Positions 37,636 through 47,228 are shown, counted from the stretch's first letter. The stretch: DNA of 64,000 nucleotides from Prochlorococcus marinus XMU1405 (GCF_017696275.1 NZ_JAAORF010000001.1:470174-534173), one strand, 5' to 3'. The notes: generated by a model not told the origin, from the sequence alone. Translations and numbers: made by a program.

Positions 37636-38271
37636 TTACTTCCTATTTTCAATATCAATAATTGTATCTATATCTATTTTTTTATCTAAAAACTTATATT
37701 TTAATTTTGTAGAAGCGAAATTATCAATTGTATTTTGAAGAACATTTTCTGTCCCCCACTTTATGTTTATAAAAGGTAAATATATATGCGACGACATTAT
37801 TTTTTTTGATAAACCAATAAGCCAATATCCACCATCATTAGATGGTCCTAAAATAAGATCATTTTGTTGAAGCTCTTTTAGAGTATTCAATAAATCTTGA
37901 TGGCATAAATCTGGAAGGTCAGTACCAATAAAAATAATATTTTTGATCTTATGTCTTGCACAAAATTTTTTGTTGATAATTATTTGCCGTTTCATTTTTT
38001 CTCCCAAGCAGCCCTTCCCCTGTAAATTAAATTTTTTAATGCCTAACTCTCTAGTCCATCTTCTGCAATTACCTAACCCCAAACCAGATATAGCAATAGA
38101 AATATCAATTAGTTGATTTTCTTGGAGAGATTTTGCGACTGAAATAGTGTGTTTGGTCATTACACTTTGAACCTTTGCAGAATTACTTTTACCTATATCT
38201 TTAGATAATCTTGTTTTGCATCTACCAAAACCATGCCATTTTGCCATGATAATAAGTAATGCTTTATCCAA
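37636..38271 (-). CDS. DUF2064/TIGR04282 nucleotidyl-/glycosyltransferase-like protein
   Basis: The pair partner of the preceding glycosyltransferase. The core has LIIMAKWHGFGRCKTRLSKDIG, IFIGTDLPDL, LGPSNDGGYWLIGL and FINIKWGTENVLQNT, as in the MobA-like TIGR04282 family. The frame stays open upstream to ATG 38406, adding about 45 basic, AT-rich residues. That extension would leave only 28 bases before divergent dnaA. TTG 38271 (LDKALLIIMAK) gives a normal family length of 211 residues and leaves room for the dnaA promoter, so I prefer it. The ATG start is possible. Confidence 0.8.
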   Translation of the reverse strand: MDKALLIIMAKWHGFGRCKTRLSKDIGKSNSAKVQSVMTKHTISVAKSLQENQLIDISIAISGLGLGNCRRWTRELGIKKFNLQGKGCLGEKMKRQIIINKKFCARHKIKNIIFIGTDLPDLCHQDLLNTLKELQQNDLILGPSNDGGYWLIGLSKKIMSSHIYLPFINIKWGTENVLQNTIDNFASTKLKYKFLDKKIDIDTIIDIENRK

Positions 38272-38434
38272 TAATTTATGCCGTTTTATAATAATTATAT
38301 GCCTTAAAAAAATTTTTTTTCTTATAAATTTGTATGATGCTTTGTTAAGTAATTTTAAATTTGTCGTGATCTTGTGATTTCCTAATGGCCAATTAGTAAA
38401 TTCCAACTAGATTAATAATCTAGAGAAAAAAATT

Positions 38435-39826
38435 TTGCAAGCAATTAATCCTATTTGGGCGGAAGTTCAACAATCACTTCAAAAAAGTTTAAGTAAGCCT
38501 TCATTTGAGACATGGATAAGGCCTGCTAAATTTAACTGTTTTGAAAATGGCTTATTAACCTTAATTGCTCCAAATACATTTTCCAGTGATTGGTTAAGAA
38601 AGAATTATTGTCAAACTATCGAAAAGGCTGCAAAAGAAATATGCGGCCATGATGTAAAAGTTGTTTTTAAATCTGAAGAAAATATTAGTAGCGATTCAAC
38701 AAATAAAGAGAACCTAGATGAACAGATCGTGAGTCATAAGACAAAATCATTTCATAATAGTCAAGATATTTCTTCAAAAAATAGATCTAAAAATCCCAAC
38801 GGTCTAAATTTGCGCTACGTCTTTAAAAGATTTGTTGTAGGTCCAAATAGTAGGTTAGCTCATGCCGCGGCTTTGGCAGTTGCCGAATCACCTGGGAGAG
38901 AATTTAATCCATTATTTATTTGTGGTGGAGTAGGTCTTGGTAAAACTCATTTAATGCAAGCAATAGGGCATTATCGAGTAGAGATAGATCCAGAAGCAAA
39001 AGTTAAATATGTATCTACAGAGACTTTTACTAATGATGTTATTAGTGGTATTAGAAGAGATGGAATGACAGCTATTCGAGATAAATATAGAAATGTAGAT
39101 TTGATTTTAATAGACGATATACAGTTCTTAGAAGGCAAAGAGTATACGCAGGAAGAATTCTTCCATACTTTTAACGCTCTTCACGAATCAGGCAGTCAAA
39201 TAGTTATTGCAAGTGATAGACCCCCAAATCAATTATCGGGAATTCAAGAGAGATTAATTTCTAGGTTCTCAATGGGTATGACCGCAGATATTCAACCCCC
39301 TGACCTTGAGACAAGGACAGCCATCCTTCAAAAGAAGGCAGAACAAGAGATGATGAGTCTTCCAAGAGATTTAATTCAATTTATAGCAGGAAGATTCACT
39401 TCGAATATTCGAGAATTGGAGGGAGCATTTACAAGAGCTGTCGCATTTGCATCAATAACTGGCTTGCCAATGACAGTCCAATCAATTGCTCCAATGCTTG
39501 ATCCAAATAGTGTTGGAGTAGTTGTTACTCCAAAACAAGTTATTAATAAAGTTTCAGATTTCTTTAAAGTTTCTACCGATGAATTGATTAGTTCAAGTAG
39601 GAGAAAACCAGTAAGTCAAGCTAGGCAAATAGGCATGTATCTTATGCGACATGGTACTGATCTAAGCCTACCAAGAATTGGAGATGAGTTTGGGGGCAAA
39701 GATCATACAACAGTTATGTATGCTATTGAACAAGTTGAAAAGAAATTGTCTATTGATCCTAATGTTGCAAGTCAAGTTCAAAAAATAAGGGATTTACTGC
39801 AAATAGATTCAAGAAAAAATTTATAG
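38435..39826 (+). CDS. dnaA: chromosomal replication initiator protein DnaA
   Basis: The 463 residues contain the N-terminal domain I, a short variable domain II (polar, about 90-120), the AAA+ domain with Walker [17 protein letters not shown] and Walker [15 protein letters not shown], and the C-terminal DNA-binding helix-turn-helix with signature [17 protein letters not shown]. The best start is TTG at 38435. No cluster of DnaA boxes or obvious oriC was found around the gene, and cyanobacterial dnaA is often not at the origin. Confidence 0.97.
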   Translation: MQAINPIWAEVQQSLQKSLSKPSFETWIRPAKFNCFENGLLTLIAPNTFSSDWLRKNYCQTIEKAAKEICGHDVKVVFKSEENISSDSTNKENLDEQIVSHKTKSFHNSQDISSKNRSKNPNGLNLRYVFKRFVVGPNSRLAHAAALAVAESPGREFNPLFICGGVGLGKTHLMQAIGHYRVEIDPEAKVKYVSTETFTNDVISGIRRDGMTAIRDKYRNVDLILIDDIQFLEGKEYTQEEFFHTFNALHESGSQIVIASDRPPNQLSGIQERLISRFSMGMTADIQPPDLETRTAILQKKAEQEMMSLPRDLIQFIAGRFTSNIRELEGAFTRAVAFASITGLPMTVQSIAPMLDPNSVGVVVTPKQVINKVSDFFKVSTDELISSSRRKPVSQARQIGMYLMRHGTDLSLPRIGDEFGGKDHTTVMYAIEQVEKKLSIDPNVASQVQKIRDLLQIDSRKNL

Positions 39827-39834
39827 TTTTTTTG

Positions 39835-41064
39835 TTAACTAGAAATAAAATTTTTAGGATCTTGATCATATCTGTGCCTAAAAGGTATCTTATCTATTTC
39901 ATTAATATCACTAAGCGATTCAATTTTATTTAATGATTGTCTTAATAACCTTGCTGAAATAATTGGCATATCTCTTGGAACTGAGATTCTATTTTTTAAG
40001 TATCTTAAAGATATTCCTGAAAGTTTTTTAGGGATTAATACTTCACCTTTGACCATATGGGTTAAAGCTGATCTCAATGATTCCTCAAAGGATTCTTTAT
40101 TGTATGGGTTTACTTTTAGTAAATTATCTTTGTGCTTTATCACTCTTTTAAGAGCAATTTTAGCGTAATATTTTGAATCATAATTTTTATTTAATTCATA
40201 ATTTCCTAGACCCTCACCAGTATCTACTAGCTTAGAGAAAGTAATCTGTTTTTCATTGCTTTCTTTATAACATCCTCCCATTTGTGGGGGTAAATCATGA
40301 GAGTGAGTATGAAAATCTCCTTGAGTGCCTCTATAAGCACTTGTCCCTTCAAAAAGAGTAAGCCAATTATCTACATGACGGTAATAAGATCTTAAATTAA
40401 ACCCTTTATAATAAGTAAGTGATGCATTCATTCTCTCCATATAGGGTATAAAAATTATATCTCCAACACCAGGCTCTATATCACCTGTATTAGATACTGA
40501 TGGATCAACAAAACCTGATTTTGATCTAGTTAAGATTTCATCGAGTTTAGAAATGGATTCTTTAAATCTTTTTTTTCTAAAAGAGTTATCTAGAAAATTA
40601 TAGCTTTCACGGCATAGCCAATTACACCAGGATCTGAAAATTTCTCTTTCTAAGTCTCGAATTTTGATAAGGTGACTAGATGTAATAAAAGATCCAAGTG
40701 CTCCAAATTCATTTTCTAGAAAAGCTATGATATTGTCACTTTCAGTTATAACTTGCCCTTTAAATTCAATTGCAGGTAATTTCCCCGATCTGACTTTTTC
40801 AAGGAACCATTTTTCTTTTTGGCCGTAGCAAAACATATTAATTTTCTTGACTCTGTATGGAATTTTCTTAAATTCAAGCCATAACCATATCTTCTGACAG
40901 TAAGGACACCAAGAATGCCTATCCCTATAGAAGGTAACTAATACATCATTTTCACTATGTCCAAATAATCTTAAATTTGCGTAGGAATTATTTATACCAT
41001 GGACTCTATCCAGATCTTCAACTTCAAATTTATTTAAATCATCCCATGTCAAAATCCCATTCAT
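39835..41064 (-). CDS. glutathione S-transferase-like protein with long C-terminal extension
   Basis: These 409 residues have a GST N-terminal thioredoxin-like domain (DRHSWCPYCQKIWLWLEFKKIPYRVKKI, residues about 48-75) with a CPYC redox motif. A GST-C-like domain runs to about 250. The last 160 residues are unusual and include GTQGDFHTHSHDLPPQMGGCYKES. CPYC suggests glutaredoxin- or omega-class-like thiol chemistry rather than tyrosine/serine GST chemistry. It is divergent from glutathione reductase. Confidence 0.88.
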   Translation of the reverse strand: MNGILTWDDLNKFEVEDLDRVHGINNSYANLRLFGHSENDVLVTFYRDRHSWCPYCQKIWLWLEFKKIPYRVKKINMFCYGQKEKWFLEKVRSGKLPAIEFKGQVITESDNIIAFLENEFGALGSFITSSHLIKIRDLEREIFRSWCNWLCRESYNFLDNSFRKKRFKESISKLDEILTRSKSGFVDPSVSNTGDIEPGVGDIIFIPYMERMNASLTYYKGFNLRSYYRHVDNWLTLFEGTSAYRGTQGDFHTHSHDLPPQMGGCYKESNEKQITFSKLVDTGEGLGNYELNKNYDSKYYAKIALKRVIKHKDNLLKVNPYNKESFEESLRSALTHMVKGEVLIPKKLSGISLRYLKNRISVPRDMPIISARLLRQSLNKIESLSDINEIDKIPFRHRYDQDPKNFISS

Positions 41065-41116
41065 TATTTGAATTAAAGCTATAAACTAACGTTATAATAA
41101 TTGATTAAAAAAAGTC

Positions 41117-42481
41117 TTGGAATTTGAATTTGATTTAATTGTTGTTGGCGCTGGATCTGGGGGACTCGCGGCGGCTAAACGTGCGGCTAGTTATGGAGCA
41201 AAGGTCGCAATCATAGAAGCAAATCAAATAGGAGGAACTTGTGTGATAAGGGGATGTGTGCCTAAGAAATTAATGGTTTATGCAGCTAAAAGTAAAAAAA
41301 ATATGGATTCTTCTGAAGGATATGGATTAAAAAATGAAGGTATTAATTTTGAATCAAATGTTTTGTTGAAGAATGTTAGAGAGGAGGTTTCTAGATTAAG
41401 TAATTTACATAGAAATTCTTTAAAAAACTTGAATATAACTATTTTTGAAGGCTTAGGAAGATTTATTACTCAAAATGAATTAGAAATTATTTGTTCAAAA
41501 ACAAAGAAAATTAAAAACAAAGTAAGTTCAAAAAAAATTCTTATTTCAGTTGGAGGTAAACCAAAGAAATTAAATATTCCTGGGGTAAATTTGGCATGGA
41601 CTAGTGATGATATTTTTGAATTAGAAAAATTTCCTAAATCAATATTAATTGTAGGAGGTGGATATATTGCCTGTGAATTTGCTTCTATTTTCAGAAATTT
41701 AGGTACTGAAGTAACTCAATTAATTAGAGGTCAACATTTACTTAATGGTTTTGATGAGGATCTTTCTTCATGCCTAGAGGAATCACCTACTTTTACTGAA
41801 ATCAATATAATCCCCAATACTCAATTAAATTCTATCAAAAAAGTAAATGGAAATTTGGAATCTACCCTAGACTCGGGAGATAAACTCCTAACTGATAATA
41901 TCCTTATTGCTACAGGAAGAGAACCAAATCTTTTGCCTTTAAATTTAGATTTTTTAAATCTAAAGATGGATGGCCAATATTTAGATGTCAATGAACTTAA
42001 TCAAACAAGCAACTCAAATATTTTTGCAGTTGGCGATATCATAAATAAGCCAAACTTAACTCCAGTAGCAATAGAACAAGGGAGAGTTTTTTCGGATAAT
42101 TTTTTTAATGACCAAAAAAGAAAAGTAAATTATGAATATATCCCTAAGGCCGTTTTTACTATTCCAGAAATTTCAACAGTTGGCTTAAGTGAGAAAAGAG
42201 CTAAAGAGATTTACTCTGGAAAAAATATAAAAATTTTCAAATGCAAATTTACCCCTATGTCTAATACCTTTAAAGAGAATAAATCAAAATGTATGTTGAA
42301 GATTGTAGTTCATAAGCTAACTGACAAAGTCCTAGGATGTCATATGTTTGGAGAAACATCGTCTGAGATTATTCAAATGGCATCAATTTCATTAAATGCA
42401 GGGATAACAAAAAAAGACTTTGATTTTACTATGGCTTTGCACCCAACTATCTCAGAAGAATTTGTGACTATGTATGGATAA
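41117..42481 (+). CDS. gor: glutathione reductase
   Basis: This flavoprotein disulfide reductase regenerates GSH with NADPH. The 454 residues show the FAD motif GAGSGGLAAAKRAASYGA, the redox disulfide GGTCVIRGCVPKK, the NAD(P)-binding GGGYIACEFASIF and the second FAD motif NIFAVGDI, with the active-site HPTISEE at the C-terminus. Start is TTG at 41117 (LEFEFDLIVVGAG). Next to the GST gene and convergent with the cation exchanger. Confidence 0.96.
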   Translation: MEFEFDLIVVGAGSGGLAAAKRAASYGAKVAIIEANQIGGTCVIRGCVPKKLMVYAAKSKKNMDSSEGYGLKNEGINFESNVLLKNVREEVSRLSNLHRNSLKNLNITIFEGLGRFITQNELEIICSKTKKIKNKVSSKKILISVGGKPKKLNIPGVNLAWTSDDIFELEKFPKSILIVGGGYIACEFASIFRNLGTEVTQLIRGQHLLNGFDEDLSSCLEESPTFTEINIIPNTQLNSIKKVNGNLESTLDSGDKLLTDNILIATGREPNLLPLNLDFLNLKMDGQYLDVNELNQTSNSNIFAVGDIINKPNLTPVAIEQGRVFSDNFFNDQKRKVNYEYIPKAVFTIPEISTVGLSEKRAKEIYSGKNIKIFKCKFTPMSNTFKENKSKCMLKIVVHKLTDKVLGCHMFGETSSEIIQMASISLNAGITKKDFDFTMALHPTISEEFVTMYG

Positions 42482-42483
42482 AA

Positions 42484-43563
42484 TTATGAATTAGAAAATT
42501 TTAATTTTTCTTGAACAATCAGAAATACTATAAGTAATGCAAAGTAAATAAATAAACCTATCCTTAATTCAGAAAGGAAGTCAAATTTATTCAGGAAAAG
42601 TATCTTATCGAGAATGTAGAAAATATAAAGATTAAGCAAAATAAATCCTTCAATTCTTGTAATTTTCCCTTTGCTCCAGAAAATTGGTAAGCATGCAAAG
42701 GTAGTTAAAACCATAAAAGGTAAGTCAACTTTTATTAGACTCTCTTCAATTACTAAACCTTTAAATCCAGAAAAAATACTGCAACTTCCAAGGATTAAAA
42801 GTTGATTGAGTAAATTACTTCCTATTACATTCCCAATTGCAAGATCTGTTTTGCCTTTAAATGCAGCAATTATTGAAGTTACTAATTCTGGTAAAGATGT
42901 CCCAGTTGCGACGATAGTTAAACCAATAATAATTTCATTTACACCCAAAAGAGTAGCGAGCGTTTGAGAACCATTTACTAAAATATTTGAACCAAAGCTT
43001 AAAAGAAATATTCCCAATATTAACTTTAGTAAAATATTCATTTTCCCTTTATAGTTATCTTTTAATTCTTCTATCTCTGGTTCAGCATCTTTTGTCTCCT
43101 CTCCTTTTTCATTGATGGTATTGATTTCCCATATTGTATTTAAGATTAAACAAAAAATTAGAAATATCCCTGCTTGCAATGTTAATAATCCTGTTGATGA
43201 CATAGCCCAAACTGCACAAGAAATTGCCATTAAAAGAGGCACATCTCTTCTTACTATTCTGCTTTTTACTTTAAGAGGCGTTATCAATGAGCTTATGCCC
43301 AAAACAACGAGAACATTAAAAATATTGCTTCCAATTACATTGCTTGCCGCAAGCGAATCACTGCCTTTTAAAATTGAACTCAAACTTACCAACAACTCAG
43401 GAGAGCTTGTTCCAAGAGAAACAACTGTCAAACCAATTACTATTTGAGGTATTCCTAAAATTAAAGATAAAAATATGGCACCTTGAATAAAGAACTCTCC
43501 TCCAGCAAAAAGTAGAACTATGCCTAAAAATATTTCTATTATTGGAAATAAAAAATCACTCAT
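42484..43563 (-). CDS. CaCA-family Na+/Ca2+-type cation exchanger
   Basis: A 359-residue membrane protein with about ten helices in two inverted halves. Each half carries the alpha-repeat: VVSLGTSSPELLVSLSS in the first and TIVATGTSLPELVTSIIAAFKG in the second, the GTS-PE motif of the CaCA superfamily (YrbG-like). An acidic loop EEIE... separates the halves. Likely exchanges Ca2+ with Na+ or H+. Its 3' end is 2 bases from gor. Confidence 0.93.
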   Translation of the reverse strand: MSDFLFPIIEIFLGIVLLFAGGEFFIQGAIFLSLILGIPQIVIGLTVVSLGTSSPELLVSLSSILKGSDSLAASNVIGSNIFNVLVVLGISSLITPLKVKSRIVRRDVPLLMAISCAVWAMSSTGLLTLQAGIFLIFCLILNTIWEINTINEKGEETKDAEPEIEELKDNYKGKMNILLKLILGIFLLSFGSNILVNGSQTLATLLGVNEIIIGLTIVATGTSLPELVTSIIAAFKGKTDLAIGNVIGSNLLNQLLILGSCSIFSGFKGLVIEESLIKVDLPFMVLTTFACLPIFWSKGKITRIEGFILLNLYIFYILDKILFLNKFDFLSELRIGLFIYFALLIVFLIVQEKLKFSNS

Positions 43564-43681
43564 ATTTAGGATTTAATTTAGATAATAAAAATTTTCATAA
43601 TTGGTTAATAACTATCCTCAAATATCTATAATTTATTGTCAATTTTAATTTGCTGTTAAAATTGATTAAATAGAAAAAATT

Positions 43682-44731
43682 TTGAAGACTTTAAACATAA
43701 TAAAACCTGATGATTGGCATTTACATTTAAGAGAAGGTCTTGTATTAAAAAATATCATTCATTTTACTTCCAAATATTTTGGAAGAGCCATTGTTATGCC
43801 AAATACTAAAAGTCCCATAACATCAATCAATAGCGCTATTTCTTATAAGAAATCTATTGTTGAAGCGCTCCCAGAAAGTTCTAAGTTTGAACCATTAATG
43901 ACAATTTATCTTACAGATGACACTGATAAAGGGGAACTAATTAATGGTTTTAAAAAAAATGTTTTTTTTGCAGCAAAATTATATCCTGCTAATGCCACAA
44001 CAAATTCCAGTCATGGAGTTAGGAAAATAGAAAATCTATATAGGATTTTTGAATTAATGCAAGATTCTGGAATGCCTCTTTTAATTCATGGGGAAGTGAC
44101 TGATTCTGAAGTAGATGTATTCGATAGAGAAGAAGTTTTTATAGATAAAGAACTTTCTCAAATAACCAAAAGATTTCCAAAATTAAAAATCGTTCTAGAA
44201 CATATAACCACCTCTTACGCAGTGGATTTTGTGCAAGAAAATAATATTGGGGCTACTATTACTCCGCATCATTTGCATATAAATAGAAATGCAATGTTTT
44301 TTGGAGGCTTAAATAGTGATTTTTACTGCTTACCAGTTGCTAAGAGGGAAAATAATAGACTCGCTTTAAGGAGAGCGGCAACAAGTGGGAAAAAATGTTT
44401 TTTCTTGGGGACTGACTCTGCTCCACACCTTAGGAAGTGGAAGGCTTTTTGTGGATGTGCAGGCATTTTTAATTCGCCAGTAGCAATAGAAAGCTACTTA
44501 ACAGTTTTTGAAGAGGAGGATGCTCTAGACAATTTTGAGAACTTTGCAAGTTTGAATGGCCCTAATTTTTATAATGTCCCACCAAATAAAGAAAAATTAA
44601 AATTAGTTTCTAGACCTCACAAAATCAAAGAATATATTGATGTTGTTGAAGAAAAAAATATTGTCGGACAAATAAAACCATTTCATGCAGGTGAAACTTT
44701 ACAATGGCAAGTAGAAGGAATAGTAAATTAA
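43682..44731 (+). CDS. pyrC: dihydroorotase
   Basis: The 349 residues match the E. coli type (class II) dihydroorotase, which closes carbamoyl-aspartate to dihydroorotate. Metal ligands are seen in PDDWHLHLREG (HxH), the carbamylated lysine segment AKLYPANATTNSSHGV, IHGEVTD and ITPHHLHINRNAM. The catalytic aspartate is in LGTDSAPH. The start is TTG at 43682. An inverted repeat right at the stop codon may form its terminator. Confidence 0.96.
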   Translation: MKTLNIIKPDDWHLHLREGLVLKNIIHFTSKYFGRAIVMPNTKSPITSINSAISYKKSIVEALPESSKFEPLMTIYLTDDTDKGELINGFKKNVFFAAKLYPANATTNSSHGVRKIENLYRIFELMQDSGMPLLIHGEVTDSEVDVFDREEVFIDKELSQITKRFPKLKIVLEHITTSYAVDFVQENNIGATITPHHLHINRNAMFFGGLNSDFYCLPVAKRENNRLALRRAATSGKKCFFLGTDSAPHLRKWKAFCGCAGIFNSPVAIESYLTVFEEEDALDNFENFASLNGPNFYNVPPNKEKLKLVSRPHKIKEYIDVVEEKNIVGQIKPFHAGETLQWQVEGIVN

Positions 44732-44779
44732 AAAATTGGATTTAATCTCACAATTAAAAGTGTAAATATTCCAATTTTT
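44731..44779 (+). terminator. weak terminator-like inverted repeat after pyrC
   Basis: AAAAATTGGA (44731-44740) is the reverse complement of TCCAATTTTT (44770-44779), with a 29-base loop that contains a further CAC/GTG pairing. The right arm supplies a T-run. It ends 51 bases before the tRNA gene, so it would separate the two transcripts. Confidence 0.4.
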
Positions 44780-44830
44780 CTTGGTTAAATGGGTTACTTT
44801 CAGCTACGATTAGAAAGCGCAAATTCCTTT

Positions 44831-44916
44831 GGGAGTGTGGCGGAATTGGTAGACGCGCCGGACTTAAAATCCGTCGAGCGATTTAGCTCGTGGGGGTTCA
44901 AGTCCCCCCACTCCCA
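44831..44916 (+). tRNA. trnL-UAA: tRNA-Leu (anticodon UAA)
   Basis: An 86-base class II tRNA. Acceptor arm GGGAGTG/CACTCCC is followed by A (discriminator). The loop CTTAAAA carries anticodon TAA at 44865-44867. A long variable arm (CGAGCGATTTAGCTCG) and T-loop GTTCAAG in a GGGGG/CCCCC-rich stem complete it. CCA is not encoded. There is no group I intron in the anticodon, unlike many other cyanobacteria. Confidence 0.97.
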
Positions 44917-44993
44917 TTATTTAATTATTTATTTTAGTTCTGACGATAACTTCCAATAGTTGTTATGTTTTAACTAGGCAAACATAAATTAAA

Positions 44994-45227
44994 ATGGAAA
45001 GTTTTTTCAATAATTCATTCGCTACTTTAATTGCTTATATCGGAATTATTTCTACCTATTTATTGGTTATCCCATTGTTACTATTTTACTGGATGAATAA
45101 TAGATGGAATATTATGGGCAAATTTGAAAGATTAGGAATTTATGGCCTTGTATTTCTTTTCTTTCCTGGTTTAATTTTATTTTCTCCATTTTTAAATCTC
45201 AGACTAAAAGGAAGTGGTAAAGGGTAA
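44994..45227 (+). CDS. ndhL: NDH-1 subunit L
   Basis: The 77 residues with two transmembrane helices ([23 protein letters not shown] and [20 protein letters not shown]) match NdhL of the cyanobacterial NAD(P)H:plastoquinone complex, needed for cyclic electron flow and CO2 uptake forms. The [19 protein letters not shown] loop is typical. ATG start 77 bases after the tRNA. The DUF3007 gene follows in 4 bases, as in other cyanobacteria. Confidence 0.93.
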   Translation: MESFFNNSFATLIAYIGIISTYLLVIPLLLFYWMNNRWNIMGKFERLGIYGLVFLFFPGLILFSPFLNLRLKGSGKG

Positions 45228-45231
45228 ATAA

Positions 45232-45552
45232 TTGACTAAAGGAAAAGTTATACAAATAGGTTTATTTATTTCATTAATAGGATTAATTAGTTATAAATTT
45301 GCACCGCAAATTGGTATCGATAATTTTACAGCCACTACTCTATCAAGTTGTATTTTGATTTTGATTGTTATTACTTGGGTAACATCTTATGTTTATAGAG
45401 TTGTAAATGGAAAAATGACTTTTATGGAACAAAGGAAGCGTTATAGAAAAGAGTATGAAAAAGTTGTTAATGATAAACTAGAAACTAAATTCAACTCATT
45501 GCCAAAGGAAGAGCAGCAAAAACTTATGGAAGATTTAGAGAAAAATCCATAA
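45232..45552 (+). CDS. DUF3007-family membrane protein
   Basis: 106 residues: two membrane helices at the N-terminus (IQIGLFISLIGLISYKFAP; TLSSCILILIVITWVTSYVYRVV), then a soluble charged tail (TFMEQRKRYRKEYEKVVNDKLE...KLMEDLEKNP). It matches DUF3007, often found beside ndhL. The start is TTG at 45232, 4 bases after ndhL, so it is co-translated. Role unknown; an NDH-1 assembly or thylakoid role is plausible from linkage. Confidence 0.85.
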   Translation: MTKGKVIQIGLFISLIGLISYKFAPQIGIDNFTATTLSSCILILIVITWVTSYVYRVVNGKMTFMEQRKRYRKEYEKVVNDKLETKFNSLPKEEQQKLMEDLEKNP

Positions 45553-45580
45553 ATTTTTCATAGAAAAATATCTAAAAATT

Positions 45581-46423
45581 ATGAAAGATAACAAAATGCA
45601 AATTACTAAAAATGAATCTTTATCTAAGGTAGATGAGATGTTTTGTGAGTTAAAAAATAAAAAAAAATTTGCTTTAATGCCTTTTATAATGGCTGGGGAT
45701 CCCAATATTGAAATAACGTCTGAGATCTTATTAAAGTTACAAGAAAATGGAGCTGACCTTATTGAATTAGGTATCCCGTATAGTGATCCACTTGCAGATG
45801 GACCTGTTATTCAAGTCGCGGCCTCTCGCGCCTTAAAGTCAGGAACTAGCTTAAGAAAAGTAATTAAACTTTTAGAGTCTTTAAAAGGTAAATTAAATAT
45901 CCCCATCATCCTTTTTTCTTACTTGAACCCATTACTATGTTTTGGCTTTGAAAGGTTTTGTGAGATGGCATCTGATGCTGGAGTTTCTGGACTAATAGTT
46001 CCTGACCTCCCTTTGGAAGAAGCTTATAAATTTTCTAAAATAGTTAGTAACTATTCTATGGACTTAATTTTATTGGTAGCGCCAACTACTCCTTTTGAAA
46101 GAATGAAACAAATATCAAATCATACAAAAGGCTTTACTTATTTAGTAAGTGTTACAGGTGTCACTGGTGAGAGAAACAAAATGGAAAATAGAGTAGAAAA
46201 TCTAATTGCTAAATTAAAAGATGTAAATAGCAATCCAATTGCTGTTGGTTTTGGAATATCAACTCCAGAACATGTTAATAAAGTTCGTGAGTGGGGAGCA
46301 GATGGAGTAATTATTGGGAGTGCATTTGTAAAACGAATCTCGAGCTCAAGAGAAAAAGATGTTGTCGATCATGTTGGCGAATTTTGTAAAGAAATGCGTT
46401 TAGCTGCTGATCAAAAAAAATAA
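45581..46423 (+). CDS. trpA: tryptophan synthase, alpha subunit
   Basis: TrpA cleaves indole-3-glycerol phosphate and channels indole to TrpB. The 280 residues show the catalytic glutamate and aspartate in ADLIELGIPYSDPLADGPVIQ, FGFERFCE, GLIVPDLPLEEA, and SVTGVTGER plus GFGISTPEH for phosphate binding. It stands apart from other trp genes. ATG start 28 bases after the DUF3007 gene; these may form one transcript. Confidence 0.97.
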   Translation: MKDNKMQITKNESLSKVDEMFCELKNKKKFALMPFIMAGDPNIEITSEILLKLQENGADLIELGIPYSDPLADGPVIQVAASRALKSGTSLRKVIKLLESLKGKLNIPIILFSYLNPLLCFGFERFCEMASDAGVSGLIVPDLPLEEAYKFSKIVSNYSMDLILLVAPTTPFERMKQISNHTKGFTYLVSVTGVTGERNKMENRVENLIAKLKDVNSNPIAVGFGISTPEHVNKVREWGADGVIIGSAFVKRISSSREKDVVDHVGEFCKEMRLAADQKK

Positions 46424-46504
46424 ATACAAAGATAATTAATTAATTAAAAGAATTATTTATAGAAATTAATAAAAAATGTTATTACCAATTTATTGTTGTT
46501 GTCT

Positions 46505-46861
46505 TTAAGGTTCTTCTGTAGGTAATAATCTGATTTGTTTTCTTCCGAGCTTAATTTCGAATTCATCACCTGCTTTTAAATCAAGAAGTGCTGTATATGC
46601 TTTCCCAATTAGAAGATTTCCATTGCCTTGAACTGTAGCAATATAACTAAGTTTTCTTCCACCTTTTCCAATACCTGCGACTCCAGAATCACCAAGATTA
46701 ACCCCTTTTGCTTCTAAAAGTGCTTCATAAAATGCGGTAAAGTTTAAGCGTTCACCTCCGTTTTTCTTAGTGGAAACATATCCACAGGCGCGAACTAGGT
46801 CAGATTTGCTAACATCACCAAGTTCTTTAACTTTTGCAAGGAGATCGCTACCAGTTAGCAT
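46505..46861 (-). CDS. cyAbrB-family transcription regulator
   Basis: The 118 residues match the cyanobacterial AbrB-like regulators (cyAbrB): N-terminal LTGSDLLAKVKELGDVSKSDLVRACGYV, the FYEALLEAKGVNL segment and a C-terminal AbrB DNA-binding part (KAYTALLDLKAGDEFEIKLGRKQIRLLP). Known homologues control nitrogen, carbon uptake and redox genes. Prochlorococcus usually has few regulators, so its targets deserve attention. ATG start at 46861; divergent from the YciI-like gene. Confidence 0.93.
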   Translation of the reverse strand: MLTGSDLLAKVKELGDVSKSDLVRACGYVSTKKNGGERLNFTAFYEALLEAKGVNLGDSGVAGIGKGGRKLSYIATVQGNGNLLIGKAYTALLDLKAGDEFEIKLGRKQIRLLPTEEP

Positions 46862-46958
46862 GATTAATTAAAAGAAAGTTGTATTAAATAACATAGCAAT
46901 CTGCGTGTAAAATATGCAATTATTAAGTATCTATTAATTCTATTATTTATATTTAAAA

Positions 46959-47228
46959 ATGGAAAAGTTTGTAGTTTTTGGACGGTACTGTGAAGATGCA
47001 ATTATTAAAAGGGAACCATTTCGAGAACAACATCTTAAGAGACTTAAAAACTTAAAAGATAGCGATATTTTAGTTACATTAGGGCCAACAAAATGTACCA
47101 AATATTTGTTTGGAATTTTTAATGCTAATGATGTAAACGAGTTGAAAGATCTTATTGAGGAGGATATATATTGGGAAAAAGGTATATGGATTAATTATGA
47201 TATTTATCCCTGGATTCAAGCATTTTAA
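46959..47228 (+). CDS. YciI-like (YCII domain) protein
   Basis: The 89 residues fit the dimeric alpha/beta YCII fold: KFVVFGRYCEDAIIKREPFREQHLKRLKNLKDSDILVTLGPTK, with the conserved arginine-histidine pair in FREQHLKRL, and AFNDVNELKDLIEEDIYWEKG-like sequence. Enzymatic role unknown. ATG start at 46959, 98 bases from divergent cyAbrB. A 194-base AT-rich gap without any gene follows. Confidence 0.82.
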   Translation: MEKFVVFGRYCEDAIIKREPFREQHLKRLKNLKDSDILVTLGPTKCTKYLFGIFNANDVNELKDLIEEDIYWEKGIWINYDIYPWIQAF

